Counted from the first letter of the stretch, positions 8,168-17,062 are shown. The stretch is 52,968 nucleotides of DNA from Paenibacillus plantarum (GCF_013141695.1 NZ_WHNY01000044.1:1-52968); one strand, 5' to 3'. The notes: a model not told the origin generated them from the letters alone. Numbers and translations: made by a program.

Positions 8168-9937
8168 CTAATATCGAAGGTCACCTTGTTCTGGACTCAA
8201 ACGCTTCTGGCTTCGTTGCTCCTCCAATAAGCGGACCATATGCAATCGGACATGTTCTGATTCCGGCGTGGCCCAACAAGGGTGAGCGAGATTACGGGTT
8301 TCCAACGGATCCTCGGTTAAGTTGTAGAACTCGTATTGCTCAGGGACCGGATCGGTTTTGCAAGTAACATGACAAGTGGGAGTTGCTGTTTGTTTGGGAT
8401 CTGCACATGCTTCACCAAACACCTGAATCGTGAGGTCTCGCACTCCCGGTTCGCTCCAGAACTGCTCATTGTCGAAGTAATGGGAAAATTTCCATAGCTG
8501 ATTTGGCTGTCTGTGCTGTCCGGGTAGATCGGCGATAATGGTCTCGATGTGGTTAGGCTGAACAACGGAGGTGTAAGCTCTTCCTAATGGATTGAGTTGA
8601 TGCTGGCCACGTGTTATATCATCATCGGTCATGAAATAAACCAGATCCTTACGAAGGGAGACTCCCCCAAGCTCTTTGCGACCGAGTAAGTAAGGTGAAA
8701 GATCGCGGCCAACGAAGGGGCGGACTTGGCTGAAGCGGCTCTGCATCCGGAATTGAATTCCAGGAATGTCTGCATCCGCAAGTCCAAGCATCGTAGGCAG
8801 AAGATCGACATGGGAGGTTAACTCTGAAAAGCTTCGGCTTTGCGGGAAGAGGCGCTTGTTGTGAATGAGGAAGGGCACATGCAGAACTTCTTCATAAGCG
8901 CAGTACATTTTCTGGTGCAGATTGCCGTGGGCGCCCAGCAGCTCGCCGTGATCTGAAGTGAAAATGACAATAGTGTCGTCACTGAAAGAAGAGCGGTTCA
9001 GCGCTTCTAAAACTTTCATTATTTGCAAGTCGGCATTTTTTTGCAACTGATAGTACAGCTTCCGATAAAACGACTCATTTACGATCGGCTGCAGGGCTAA
9101 TGGATAAGTATCCCGGTAGCTAGCCTGGCAATTTGGCTTCGTATTCAGAAACTCACCGATCGTTGGCGGAGGAAGGACTTCCGGCATCCGATCGACCTGG
9201 AAATGAAACAAGTTCGGTAGATGATCGGTCAGCGTACCATACAGTGTAATATCATGCGGGTTTACAAAGGAAGCTACGACGAGCCATGGCTTTGCATCAG
9301 AGTCGGTACGCTTTTGAAGATCCAGCGCTTCAATCAGCTTAACAGTCTCAGTGCCATAAACGACATCCCTGCCGCTCAAGCCTGTAGCTGCCGATGAAGC
9401 GGAATTACGAGGATTGCGGCCATGGGGTTCAGGCCCGATCCAAGAAGAGAAGCCGAAAGCATTCAGCGGATCTGCGGACAAATAAAGTTGTTCCCGCTGC
9501 GGGTCCGGCATACCAGTTGCAGGATTGTAGCTAGGCATATCATCTTTAGTTCCAGGAACAAGAATATCTTCATACGAAATATGCCATTTGCCTTTATAGT
9601 ATGTTTGGTACCCTGCCTCGCGAAAGTAATTGCCCATCGTAGGCACAGTATTCGGCGGCAACCAGTACATATCTGAATCGAAAGCACTTTTCGCGATGCC
9701 GTTCGTTTGCGAGACACCATGGAGTGAGGGGTAATGGCCGGTAAACATCGTAGCCCGGCTCGGACAGCACGCAGCGCTACCGATATAGTGACGGTGAAGT
9801 TCCACGCTATTCGCGCGTAATCGTTCGTGGGCGGGGAGATTTGTGAGCCGCCAAGCTCTAATCTCGGGGCTTTCGTAGATAGGAGGATACCGCTCCTCAT
9901 CGACAACAATCAGGAGGAAGTTCGGTTTATTTATCAT
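8168..9937 (-). CDS. Sulfatase, Cys-type formylglycine-dependent, cytoplasmic
   Basis: 589 residues from an ATG at 9937 that lies seven bases after GGGGG; a GTG six bases further up is less likely. It is a type I sulfatase of the alkaline phosphatase superfamily, cleaving sulfate esters, most often from sugars. The active-site motif is C57-C58-P59-S60-R61 (CxPxR), where C57 should be oxidised to formylglycine. Supporting residues are LLIVVDEE near the start (metal Asp13), KGKWH (115-119), VNPHD and SDHGELLGAHG (328-338). No signal peptide is present, so it should act on imported substrate. No sulfatase-maturating enzyme is in the window. It faces away from the carbohydrate locus. The natural substrate is not evident; a phosphonate or phosphodiester hydrolase of the same superfamily is an alternative. 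Confidence 0.88.
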   Translation of the reverse strand: MINKPNFLLIVVDEERYPPIYESPEIRAWRLTNLPAHERLRANSVELHRHYIGSAACCPSRATMFTGHYPSLHGVSQTNGIAKSAFDSDMYWLPPNTVPTMGNYFREAGYQTYYKGKWHISYEDILVPGTKDDMPSYNPATGMPDPQREQLYLSADPLNAFGFSSWIGPEPHGRNPRNSASSAATGLSGRDVVYGTETVKLIEALDLQKRTDSDAKPWLVVASFVNPHDITLYGTLTDHLPNLFHFQVDRMPEVLPPPTIGEFLNTKPNCQASYRDTYPLALQPIVNESFYRKLYYQLQKNADLQIMKVLEALNRSSFSDDTIVIFTSDHGELLGAHGNLHQKMYCAYEEVLHVPFLIHNKRLFPQSRSFSELTSHVDLLPTMLGLADADIPGIQFRMQSRFSQVRPFVGRDLSPYLLGRKELGGVSLRKDLVYFMTDDDITRGQHQLNPLGRAYTSVVQPNHIETIIADLPGQHRQPNQLWKFSHYFDNEQFWSEPGVRDLTIQVFGEACADPKQTATPTCHVTCKTDPVPEQYEFYNLTEDPLETRNLAHPCWATPESEHVRLHMVRLLEEQRSQKRLSPEQGDLRY

Positions 9938-10014
9938 ATACACACCCCCGAATTAACCTGCTCTACCCTAGATTTATGCAGGGAAGGTAATCATCATGCT
10001 GTTTAAAATAGGGA

Positions 10015-10030
10015 CTCTAAGTGCTTAGAG
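10015..10030. promoter_or_regulatory. Palindrome upstream of the sulfatase, possible operator
   Basis: CTCTAA-GTGC-TTAGAG is a perfect inverted repeat about 80 bases before the sulfatase start. Size and position would suit a repressor or activator site, but no matching regulator is identified. Confidence 0.3.
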
Positions 10031-10212
10031 GGAGTTAAGCTAGGGCAGGAAAAAATGGAAAGATAATAATCCTTATGTCTATGTAGTTATTCCAACCCGA
10101 ATTAAGTTTGAACCAAACTAGTCTGAAACGGACTACTAGTTGCGTAATTTGGCTACGCTACGGAAACTCTGAGGATCTTGCTACACTGCAAGCGCCTTTT
10201 TTGATTATTGAA

Positions 10213-10232
10213 GTACCGGCCAAAGCCGGTAC
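10213..10232. other. Perfect GC-rich hairpin
   Basis: GTACCGGC-CAAA-GCCGGTAC has 8-base arms and a 4-base loop. No T tract follows on either strand, so it is not a standard terminator. It may be an RNA structure or a protein site. Confidence 0.4.
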
Positions 10233-10401
10233 AAATTTGTTGCAATTAGTGCTGCCAGAGCGAACTCAATCGTACCGAAAGATTCAGTTTTATTAGATGA
10301 AGTTGACTATCCACGGAGAAATATATTCATCTTCGATTCACTTGATATGCCGATTACAGCAATTAGTTTCAAAGCGTTACATCATATAGATTAATTAGAG
10401 A

Positions 10402-10433
10402 TTGACAATTTGTCATTTTTCAATGATTAGTAT
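10402..10433 (+). promoter_or_regulatory. Candidate promoter of the lipoprotein gene
   Basis: A consensus -35 TTGACA (10402-10407) is followed by weak -10 candidates (GATTAG at 17 bases or TAGTAT at 20). The -35 lies inside an inverted repeat TGACA-ATT-TGTCA, which could be a regulator site. Confidence 0.35.
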
Positions 10434-10461
10434 TTAAGGATAAAGACAAATAGGAGAGTGA

Positions 10462-11340
10462 GTGATTTATATATTGACGAACACAGTTCGGTTTATCGGC
10501 ATAATGATACCGTTATTGCTTAGTATACTCGCTTGCAGTAATGATCAGGTTTATCATACCAGTATGCCAACAGCAAACACTCAACAAAGTGAACAGCAAT
10601 CGGTCTATAGACCTGACTTGTTTCTAGAGAATATAGCATTTCCCTTCGGTGAAGGTCTGGGACAACCACTAGAGTCAGGCGCTCCTCCTTCTGAGGCGAA
10701 GCTTATCAAAAGCTTTGTTCTATCTCAATCTGAGGCGGAAGTTCATATTTATAAAAGTGGTGGTGATGCCTCACCAATATATACGGGGTATCTCAAGGGT
10801 AAGAACTCGGAATGGAAGTTGGGTAACTTGACTAATTACAATGAAAATCAAGCTTGGATTAATCCAATGAATTTCTTAACCGGGGATGTGTCTGGCGCGT
10901 CTATTGAAATCCCTTTTGGTAAAATAGGTGCAAAGAATGGGTTGGTGATTTATCATCACAAAACCGATTCATGGAAGATAATGGATTTTCAAGGACATAC
11001 CGTCATTCCGATGGATCTCGACAATGACGGTGTCCCTGAATGGGTCGGAAACCAGACGGATTGGGTCCCGCCTGCTGTGGAGATCCATCGTTGGGTCGCA
11101 GAATATGATCGTTTCGAATCGACAGTTATTCAATGGGATAGTAGTCTCTTCCCTGATGGGGCTAAAGAAGAAGTATTTTACTCATCCCTTTTTGAGGAGG
11201 AGGGGAAGCATTTCATTGAAATTGGCAACAAAGATGGCTATGCCTTTTTTACATTTGACCACGGGTTCTTAAAACAGTACAAACCCCCCGACACTAGAAG
11301 CCGCGTCTTGGAAATGCAAATGGCTCGACTGCATCATTAA
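10462..11340 (+). CDS. Lipoprotein of unknown function
   Basis: 292 residues from a GTG start that follows AGGAG by five bases. A signal peptide ends in a lipobox SILAC, with Cys25 as the probable lipidated residue, so the protein should be tethered to the outer face of the membrane. The mature part begins with a Ser/Gln-rich linker and contains DLDNDGVPEWVGN (around 186-198), like the calcium-binding turn of FG-GAP or VCBS repeats. Alternating aromatic-rich strands suggest a beta-propeller-like fold. I do not recognise a named family. It sits next to the sensor kinase but is separated from it by 470 bases, so a link with sugar sensing is only possible. Confidence 0.65.
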   Translation: MIYILTNTVRFIGIMIPLLLSILACSNDQVYHTSMPTANTQQSEQQSVYRPDLFLENIAFPFGEGLGQPLESGAPPSEAKLIKSFVLSQSEAEVHIYKSGGDASPIYTGYLKGKNSEWKLGNLTNYNENQAWINPMNFLTGDVSGASIEIPFGKIGAKNGLVIYHHKTDSWKIMDFQGHTVIPMDLDNDGVPEWVGNQTDWVPPAVEIHRWVAEYDRFESTVIQWDSSLFPDGAKEEVFYSSLFEEEGKHFIEIGNKDGYAFFTFDHGFLKQYKPPDTRSRVLEMQMARLHH

Positions 11341-11398
11341 TTTTGAATATCTAGAGGCTACCAGCGTAGTTGTTGGTATCAACGGCAGAACTTTGTTA

Positions 11399-11506
11399 CG
11401 CTGACGGCAAACTATAGCTAAATAGACATCAGGAGAAGGCTGCCGTTTACATAGAACGGCAGCCTTCTCAATTAACGGGCAGGATACTTCCAATATGTGT
11501 TAATAT
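11399..11506 (+). repeat. Dispersed intergenic element with long hairpin, copy B
   Basis: The element runs from CTGACGGCAAACTATAGCT (11401-11419), through a perfect 15-base hairpin (GAGAAGGCTGCCGTT at 11433-11447 against 11455-11469), to TTAACGGGC and the core shared with 2614-2648. The hairpin core recurs at 43896-43933. No T tract follows it on either strand, so termination is doubtful at this copy. Confidence 0.65.
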
Positions 11507-11672
11507 GAAATTGGCACTTAACAGTACGGAAAGAGGTAACCTAATTACAATATATTCAGTTCGGTAATCTAAATATTAAGGAGTATTCCCAGTTTAAAGA
11601 GTTTTTTTGATGCGATTTCTATTTATTTACCTATTTAAAACAAGGAATATTTTGAAGAAAAACATAAAAAAG

Positions 11673-11720
11673 TGCAGCCCTTGCTGCAATAAGCCTACTT
11701 GGAAAACAAGCATGGCTTAT
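11673..11720 (+). ncRNA. Stacked hairpins upstream of the sensor kinase, possible leader RNA
   Basis: Two adjacent stems are visible about 95-140 bases before the kinase start. The first is TGCAGC-CCTT-GCTGCA (11673-11688). The second is a nested stem with ATAAGCC (11689-11695) pairing GGCTTAT (11714-11720), and inside it CTTG-GAAAA-CAAG. They do not match a riboswitch class I know. The remainder of 11507-11813 shows nothing else clear. Confidence 0.35.
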
Positions 11721-11813
11721 ATGTCTATACCCCGAATTAGACAGAAAGCTTCTTAATGCCGAGCAAATTTATGTGATTTATTTTGCAAGTTAGTGATAAG
11801 GGGGAATATGCAC

Positions 11814-13559
11814 ATGTCTATCGTTTCATATTTGCGGAACAGAAGCTTTTCGATATACACGAAATTGTTAGGTTCATTTTTAATTGTGTTAATACCAGTA
11901 TTTACAGTGGCACTCATTGGTAACAATGAAGGGGCTCAGAAAGTCAAAACAGAGATTGAAAAAACGACAAAATCAAAAGTCGACGACTATCTCAACACGT
12001 TTGACAGCGAGATGCTAAGAGTTATTAACTTGCGAAACGAATACATATTGGACAAAGATCTGCAGGATATCAGCATGCTGTCTAGCATCATGTCTCCCTA
12101 CCAATTTACTCAGTCTGTTAGTCGGATCGTAGACAAACTAAATGTACTCAAATCCTTCAGTTCATATGTAAGTGATGTGGAAGTCGCCATCCCCAAACTT
12201 AATCGGACGATCTCGACCACATCCTACAAAAGTTCCTTTGATGAGAATGCGTTTATACAAGCCAAAACTGTTTTGGATGATTCAATCATTGAAGCCTTCA
12301 ACGAGTATTATATTTACGGCGTATATCCGGTATCTCTTCCAGAGGGTATTGAACCGCTATACGCAGTAAAGATTTTATTATCTCGGGAAAAAATTATGCA
12401 ATCGCTCACTGAAATGGTATCTCGCTTACAGGGAGGGGGATTTCTGTTTGGCGCAAAGATGGACTGGTTCCTCCAGAGTGGTGCGACTGAAGATATGCGT
12501 ACTGAATTCCAGCCTTATCTACAAGCATTTGTCGCACAGAATAAAACGGAACAAAATGAGTGGATCACAATCGACGATGTTCGTTATTTCGTCGCCATGG
12601 AGCGCTCGGGACGGACGGGTACTACTTTGCTATTCTATGTGAAGGAAGATGAGATCCTTGGACCGTTGAAGGAGAATCAAACCTGGTTGGTTGCTTTGTC
12701 GATCGTATCATTATTTGTCGTGGCGTTGTTCGCCTATTGGATTCACCGACTTATTAGAAAACCGATTAGGATTATGGTTCTAGCACTGCGTAAAGTCGAA
12801 CAAGGCCACACCGGTGTAACCATTCAATATCAGTTCAAGGATGAGTTTAATTATATGTATAATCAGTTCAATGAGATGACAAATCGGCTTGAAGTATTAA
12901 TACACCAAGTTTACGAGCAACAAATTCGTACTCAGCGGGCGGAACTTAAGCAGTTGCAATCACAGATCAATCCGCACTTTCTGTATAACAGCTATTTTGT
13001 GATGTACCGGCTCGCACATATGAAGGATCTCGATAATGTTCAAAGGTTAGCTAAGCATCTGGGTGAGTACTTCCGCTTTATCACCCGAAGTGAAAGTGAA
13101 GATGTCTCGCTGTTGGAGGAGTGGAACCACACGCAAGCGTATATCGAGATCCAGATGTTTCGGTATAAGCGGCGAATGAAGGCGGTCTATGACTCGCTGT
13201 TACCAGAGCATCATCAACTGATAGTACCGCGCTTGCTCCTGCAGCCGATAGTCGAAAACGCTTTCGAGCACGGGTTACTCAATAAGCAATCGGACGGGCT
13301 GGTCATGATTCGATTCAACACCGTGGCTGATGGAGTTGTAATTACTATTGAGGATAATGGTGAAGAGCTCGTTGATGAGCAGATTGTTCAGCTGCAAAGA
13401 AAATTGACTGGATACAATGATATAACCGAAACGACAGGGATGATCAATGTCCATAAACGCATTGGGTTGAAATTTGGTGAACCGTTTGGTTTACAAGTAT
13501 TACGTGCTTCGATTGGTGGATTATGCGTACAAATTTATATACCTGGAGGGAAGAATTGA
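11814..13559 (+). CDS. YesM-type membrane sensor histidine kinase
   Basis: 581 residues, taking the ATG at 11814 that lies nine bases after GGGG; upstream in-frame GTG and ATG codons are too close to that site. Order of parts: transmembrane segment (about 18-37), an extracellular sensor region of about 250 residues with double-CACHE character, a second transmembrane segment (about 291-311), HAMP (about 312-360), a His_kinase segment with QINPHFLYN (phospho-acceptor His388), and an ATPase domain with VENAFEHG (Asn482) and EDNGEE. This is the LytS/YesM class that senses extracellular sugars and controls ABC importers. The response regulator starts one base after its stop, and the importer follows, so oligosaccharide sensing is the likely role. 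Confidence 0.92.
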   Translation: MSIVSYLRNRSFSIYTKLLGSFLIVLIPVFTVALIGNNEGAQKVKTEIEKTTKSKVDDYLNTFDSEMLRVINLRNEYILDKDLQDISMLSSIMSPYQFTQSVSRIVDKLNVLKSFSSYVSDVEVAIPKLNRTISTTSYKSSFDENAFIQAKTVLDDSIIEAFNEYYIYGVYPVSLPEGIEPLYAVKILLSREKIMQSLTEMVSRLQGGGFLFGAKMDWFLQSGATEDMRTEFQPYLQAFVAQNKTEQNEWITIDDVRYFVAMERSGRTGTTLLFYVKEDEILGPLKENQTWLVALSIVSLFVVALFAYWIHRLIRKPIRIMVLALRKVEQGHTGVTIQYQFKDEFNYMYNQFNEMTNRLEVLIHQVYEQQIRTQRAELKQLQSQINPHFLYNSYFVMYRLAHMKDLDNVQRLAKHLGEYFRFITRSESEDVSLLEEWNHTQAYIEIQMFRYKRRMKAVYDSLLPEHHQLIVPRLLLQPIVENAFEHGLLNKQSDGLVMIRFNTVADGVVITIEDNGEELVDEQIVQLQRKLTGYNDITETTGMINVHKRIGLKFGEPFGLQVLRASIGGLCVQIYIPGGKN

Positions 13560-13560
13560 A

Positions 13561-15219
13561 ATGTACAATTTACTGGTTGTGGACGATGAGGAGTATATTG
13601 TTGACGGGTTGATCACCTTGTTTGAGGAAACTTATCAGGAGTCCATTCATTTATTTCGTGCGTACTCTCCGTTTGAGGCGTTAGAGATGCTGGAAAGAAT
13701 CAGAATGGATATTGTTGTATCGGATATTCGGATGCCGGGAATGACGGGTTTGATTTTACATGAGCAGATTATTCGGCTTTGGCCGAGTTGCAAAATGATC
13801 TTTTTGACTGGATATAATGATTTCAGCTATATTCAGGCTGCTCTGCGTAATGATAGCATCAATTACATTTTGAAGACGGAATCTGACGAGGTCATAATTC
13901 AGGCGATAGATAAAGCGCTGGAGCTGCTACGCAGTGCCGATGAAGCGACACGATTGATAGAGATAGCCAAGAAACAGCTGCAGGCATCGCTGCCCATTTT
14001 GCAACAGCAATATATAGGTGAACTATTGAATGGAGCGGTGGACCAAGGGGATTTGAAAGGACAGTTTCTTAATTTGGAGCTGTCACTTGATGCGGATATG
14101 CCTGTATTAATGCTTCTGGGACGGATAGAAAATAGGGGTAACAGCGGCAATATTGCTGTTCACGGTTCTCAAATGTATGCCGTGAGAACAATCGTCGATC
14201 GTTATTTTCAAGGTTATGCACAATTTTATGGTTTCTTCTACGAACAGACCAAATGGGTGTGGCTGATCCAACCGCAGTCCGAGGTATGTCGGAACAGTGT
14301 GATCGCTAGAGACAGTGATTCCAGCTGGGAAACGCTCAAGCGTCGCGTCGCAAATAGGCTGACCCATATTCAGTCGGATTGCATGCAACATTTAGAACTG
14401 AAACTTTCCTTGTTGGCGGCTGGTGAGCCGGTCAACTGGGGGGATTGTAGCGCAGAATTCGCCAGAATGAAAGCTATATTTTATACACAATATGGCATGC
14501 AGCAGCAGATGGCGGCAGTGGAGACAGACCTACCGTCTGGAAACTTTAACTATGACAGCAAACGCTTCTATGAACTTCGGCCCAATAATTGGATGCAATT
14601 GCAAAGTTATCTAGAGAAAGGTCAGATTGAACTGTTCCATGAGCTGTTCCAAGAAGTGACCGGGCGGGTCCCAGCAGATCAGGTCAGGCAGGACGAGCTT
14701 TGGTTGCAAATCTATCATTCACTGCTGTCCATTTTTTTCTCTCACTTTTACCAGTCGGATCAACGAGAGAGTTGGTCGACTTGGTTCGAATATGACCAAT
14801 TGGTATATGGAAATCATCAGACCTGGGGCGATATTTCAGCGAAGCTGTGGCAGTTGGCTGCGTCAATCTTCCATATGCAGCAACATCAATTCGCAAACCG
14901 TGAACGGGAAGTCGTCCGGAAGATCAAACAGTACATTCAAAGCAATCTGGGGGGGGTTCTCTCATTGGAGCACCTCAGTAAAATTGCTGGATACAATCAT
15001 TCGTATTTATCGCGACTGTACAAGGAAACAACTGGTGAAGGACTGTCTGAGTACATTACAAATGAGCGCTTGTCGGCAGCCAAAGTATTGCTGCGCGCAC
15101 CGGGCCAGCAAATCCAGGAGGTGGCTGAGTCTCTTGGTTTTGATTCACCCACTTACTTTACACGTTTCTTCAAGAAGCATACCGGGATGACCCCAACTGA
15201 ATATCGTGAGTTTTTATAA
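13561..15219 (+). CDS. YesN-type response regulator with AraC DNA-binding domain
   Basis: 552 residues. The ATG at 13561 is ten bases after GGAGGG and one base after the kinase stop, so translation is coupled; the longer frame reaching into the kinase gene has no basis. The receiver domain occupies 1-120, with acidic pocket DDEE (8-11) and phospho-acceptor Asp55 in VVSDIRMPG. The middle (about 130-430) is the long linker typical of YesN proteins. The last 100 residues carry two AraC helix-turn-helix motifs (LSLEHLSKIAGYNHSYLSRL and IQEVAESLGFDSPTYFTRFF). It should activate the importer operon beginning 119 bases downstream. Confidence 0.93.
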   Translation: MYNLLVVDDEEYIVDGLITLFEETYQESIHLFRAYSPFEALEMLERIRMDIVVSDIRMPGMTGLILHEQIIRLWPSCKMIFLTGYNDFSYIQAALRNDSINYILKTESDEVIIQAIDKALELLRSADEATRLIEIAKKQLQASLPILQQQYIGELLNGAVDQGDLKGQFLNLELSLDADMPVLMLLGRIENRGNSGNIAVHGSQMYAVRTIVDRYFQGYAQFYGFFYEQTKWVWLIQPQSEVCRNSVIARDSDSSWETLKRRVANRLTHIQSDCMQHLELKLSLLAAGEPVNWGDCSAEFARMKAIFYTQYGMQQQMAAVETDLPSGNFNYDSKRFYELRPNNWMQLQSYLEKGQIELFHELFQEVTGRVPADQVRQDELWLQIYHSLLSIFFSHFYQSDQRESWSTWFEYDQLVYGNHQTWGDISAKLWQLAASIFHMQQHQFANREREVVRKIKQYIQSNLGGVLSLEHLSKIAGYNHSYLSRLYKETTGEGLSEYITNERLSAAKVLLRAPGQQIQEVAESLGFDSPTYFTRFFKKHTGMTPTEYREFL

Positions 15220-15276
15220 CCGTCAGTTAATGTGTAAAGAAAAGTTGAGTATGTAAACAACGTCCGATTGAGAGTG

Positions 15277-15303
15277 GTTTCAGTAGATACTATACTGAAA
15301 CCA
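15277..15303 (+). promoter_or_regulatory. Perfect inverted repeat ahead of the importer operon
   Basis: GGTTTCAGTA (15277-15286) and TACTGAAACC (15294-15303) form a perfect 10-base stem with a 7-base loop, 35 bases before the solute-binding protein start. No T run follows. It may stabilise the 5' end of the mRNA or act as a regulator site; a weak terminator for yesMN is less likely. Confidence 0.45.
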
Positions 15304-15337
15304 AGCAATAAATTAAAAGTTACCAGGAGGAAAGCAG

Positions 15338-17026
15338 ATGGGTATAAAGGGGTTCCGAATTGGTTTTTTGTACATGCTAATCGCTGTTCTAATCACGATT
15401 ACTGCATGCAGCAAGGGTGAGCAAGGAGATGGAGATGGAGATGGAGATGGGCAGAAAACATCACCAACTCCTGCGACTAGCGATACAGTCAATTCTTCAG
15501 ATCAGCCATTGGGTAGAATGAATCCAACAATTGAAGTTACGGCTGCTCGCGATGTAAGCGGTGTCAAGTTCCGCGACGGGGAATCTCTGGAAAACAACGT
15601 GTGGAGCCGAGCATACGAGGAAATGCTAGGTATCAAGGTCAAGTACGTGTGGACGATGCAGGGGACGCAAGGAGAGTATGATCAGAAGCTGAACGTTTCG
15701 ATTGCTTCTGGAGATTTGCCAGATATATTCGCTGTAAATAGTACACAGATGAAACAGCTAGTCGAATCCAATCAGATCGCTGATCTTACTGAGGTTTATA
15801 ACAAATATGCTTCGGAGCTGACCAAAAAGATAATGGGTATGGATCCTTTACAGATGAAGTCGGCTTCCAGTAAAGGTAAATTGATAGCTCTTCCTAAGGT
15901 TGGTTCTGCTTCGGACTCAGCACAGGTACTATGGATACGTCAGGATTGGCTAGACAATCTGGGACTCAGCGCTCCACGCACTTTGGCAGATGTTGAAGCG
16001 ATCGCGAAAGCATTTGTTACCCGTGATCCGGATGGTAATAAAGTAGCTGACACATTGGGTATTGCGGTAGGTCAGCAGATGACCAAAGCCAGCTTCGCAT
16101 CGTTAAAGGGCTTTTTCAACGGCTATCATGCTTATCCTAATCAGTGGTTCCAGGATAAAAATGGAAAGTTTGTATATGGAAGCGTTCAACCTGAGGCCAA
16201 GGCTGCGTTGGCAAAGCTAAGTGAAATGTTCAAGGTGGGTCTGATTGATCCCGAGTTTATCGTGAAAGCGGGAGATAAGAATATTGAGCAATTGGCCGGT
16301 GGTAAAGTAGGTATCGAGTATGGTGCTTGGTGGAACCCGACTTATCCGCTGCAATCCAATATAGATAAGGATCCGAAAGCTCGTTGGGTCGCTTATGGGA
16401 TTCCTTCTGCCGACAGTACACCTGCAAAAGCGCAATTTGAATTCCCAGTTAGCAAATACATTGCAGTGAGAAAGGGTGCAGCCCATCCGGAAGCTGCAGT
16501 TAAAATGCTCAATCTGATGTTCAAAAAAGCATATGAAGATTTCGACGTAGAAAACTACTTTATCGCCAAAGATGGCTTCCTATACAATACTTATCCGTTG
16601 TTGTATGGTTCTAAACCGAATGGAAGTTTAGATATTCATCTTAATCTGATGAAGGCACTAGATTCGAAAAATGCTAGCAGCTTGAATGCGGAAGAGGCAG
16701 GTTATTACGCGAAAATACTTGATTACCAAAAAGGCGATTTGAAGCAATGGTATGAAGAGGGCATGTATGGAAAAACGAGTGCGTGGCCAAGCGTGAAGGA
16801 GAAGATTGATCAGAACCTAGTGCATAACCCGGGATTCTATGGTCCAGCAACGAAAACAATGTCGCAAAAGGGCGGTGTGTTGACCAAGATGGAAGACGAG
16901 ACGTTCACAAAAATTATTATGGGCGAAGTTTCTATCGATGAATTCGATACCTTTGTTCAGAACTGGCATAAGCTTGGTGGTGACGAGATCGCTAAAGAAG
17001 TAACTGAATGGAATTCCAACCTATAA
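15338..17026 (+). CDS. Extracellular solute-binding lipoprotein of an oligosaccharide ABC importer (LplA-like)
   Basis: 562 residues with an AGGAGG site before the ATG. The signal peptide ends in lipobox ITAC (Cys24), so it is anchored outside the membrane. A linker with a 9-residue GDGDGDGDG run (30-38) and Ser/Thr/Pro follows. The rest is a family 1 substrate-binding protein: a DLPDIFAVNSTQMKQLVE-type hinge region (about 122-140), KGKLIALPKVG (about 180) and WIRQDWLDNLGLSAP (about 201-215), all characteristic of the LplA/YtcQ group. These capture oligosaccharides, often uronic-acid or rhamnose-containing, for the two permeases that follow. No ATPase gene is present; such importers commonly share one encoded elsewhere (MsmX-like). 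Confidence 0.92.
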   Translation: MGIKGFRIGFLYMLIAVLITITACSKGEQGDGDGDGDGQKTSPTPATSDTVNSSDQPLGRMNPTIEVTAARDVSGVKFRDGESLENNVWSRAYEEMLGIKVKYVWTMQGTQGEYDQKLNVSIASGDLPDIFAVNSTQMKQLVESNQIADLTEVYNKYASELTKKIMGMDPLQMKSASSKGKLIALPKVGSASDSAQVLWIRQDWLDNLGLSAPRTLADVEAIAKAFVTRDPDGNKVADTLGIAVGQQMTKASFASLKGFFNGYHAYPNQWFQDKNGKFVYGSVQPEAKAALAKLSEMFKVGLIDPEFIVKAGDKNIEQLAGGKVGIEYGAWWNPTYPLQSNIDKDPKARWVAYGIPSADSTPAKAQFEFPVSKYIAVRKGAAHPEAAVKMLNLMFKKAYEDFDVENYFIAKDGFLYNTYPLLYGSKPNGSLDIHLNLMKALDSKNASSLNAEEAGYYAKILDYQKGDLKQWYEEGMYGKTSAWPSVKEKIDQNLVHNPGFYGPATKTMSQKGGVLTKMEDETFTKIIMGEVSIDEFDTFVQNWHKLGGDEIAKEVTEWNSNL

Positions 17027-17037
17027 ACGATTAGGTA

Positions 17038-17062
17038 GAGGAGGGGATTTCCCTCCTCTTTT
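17038..17062 (+). terminator. Intercistronic terminator or attenuator after the solute-binding gene
   Basis: GAGGAGGG (17038-17045) pairs with CCCTCCTC (17051-17058), followed by TTTT. Placed between the binding protein and the permeases, it should keep permease expression below that of the binding protein. Confidence 0.7.

Larger units (their letters stand above)
9938..10461. other. Divergent intergenic region with inverted repeats
   Basis: This 524-base gap separates the sulfatase from the lipoprotein gene. It contains a short palindrome (10015-10030), a perfect hairpin (10213-10232) and a promoter-like sequence (10402). A partial match to a catabolite-response element, TCAAAGCGTTACAT at 10369-10382, agrees with 12 of 14 consensus positions. 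No convincing gene was found; the open frame at 10108 has no ribosome site or recognisable product. Confidence 0.4.

Noticed and set aside
10108..10296. 62-residue ORF in the sulfatase-lipoprotein gap
   Set aside because: No ribosome site, no family likeness, and it spans a perfect hairpin, so it is probably chance.
11398..11506. Element considered as a T-box or other riboswitch
   Set aside because: It lies after a stop codon, not before a gene, and has no T-box or known riboswitch core; the repeated copies fit an intergenic repeat better.
13474..13560. Upstream extension of the response regulator frame into the kinase gene
   Set aside because: The ATG at 13561 has an ideal ribosome site and starts the receiver domain; the extension encodes nothing of the family.
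15421..15452. Tandem GGAGAT repeats, considered as a regulatory microsatellite or phase-variable tract
   Set aside because: The unit is six bases, so changes in number would not shift the frame; it only lengthens the GDG linker of the lipoprotein.
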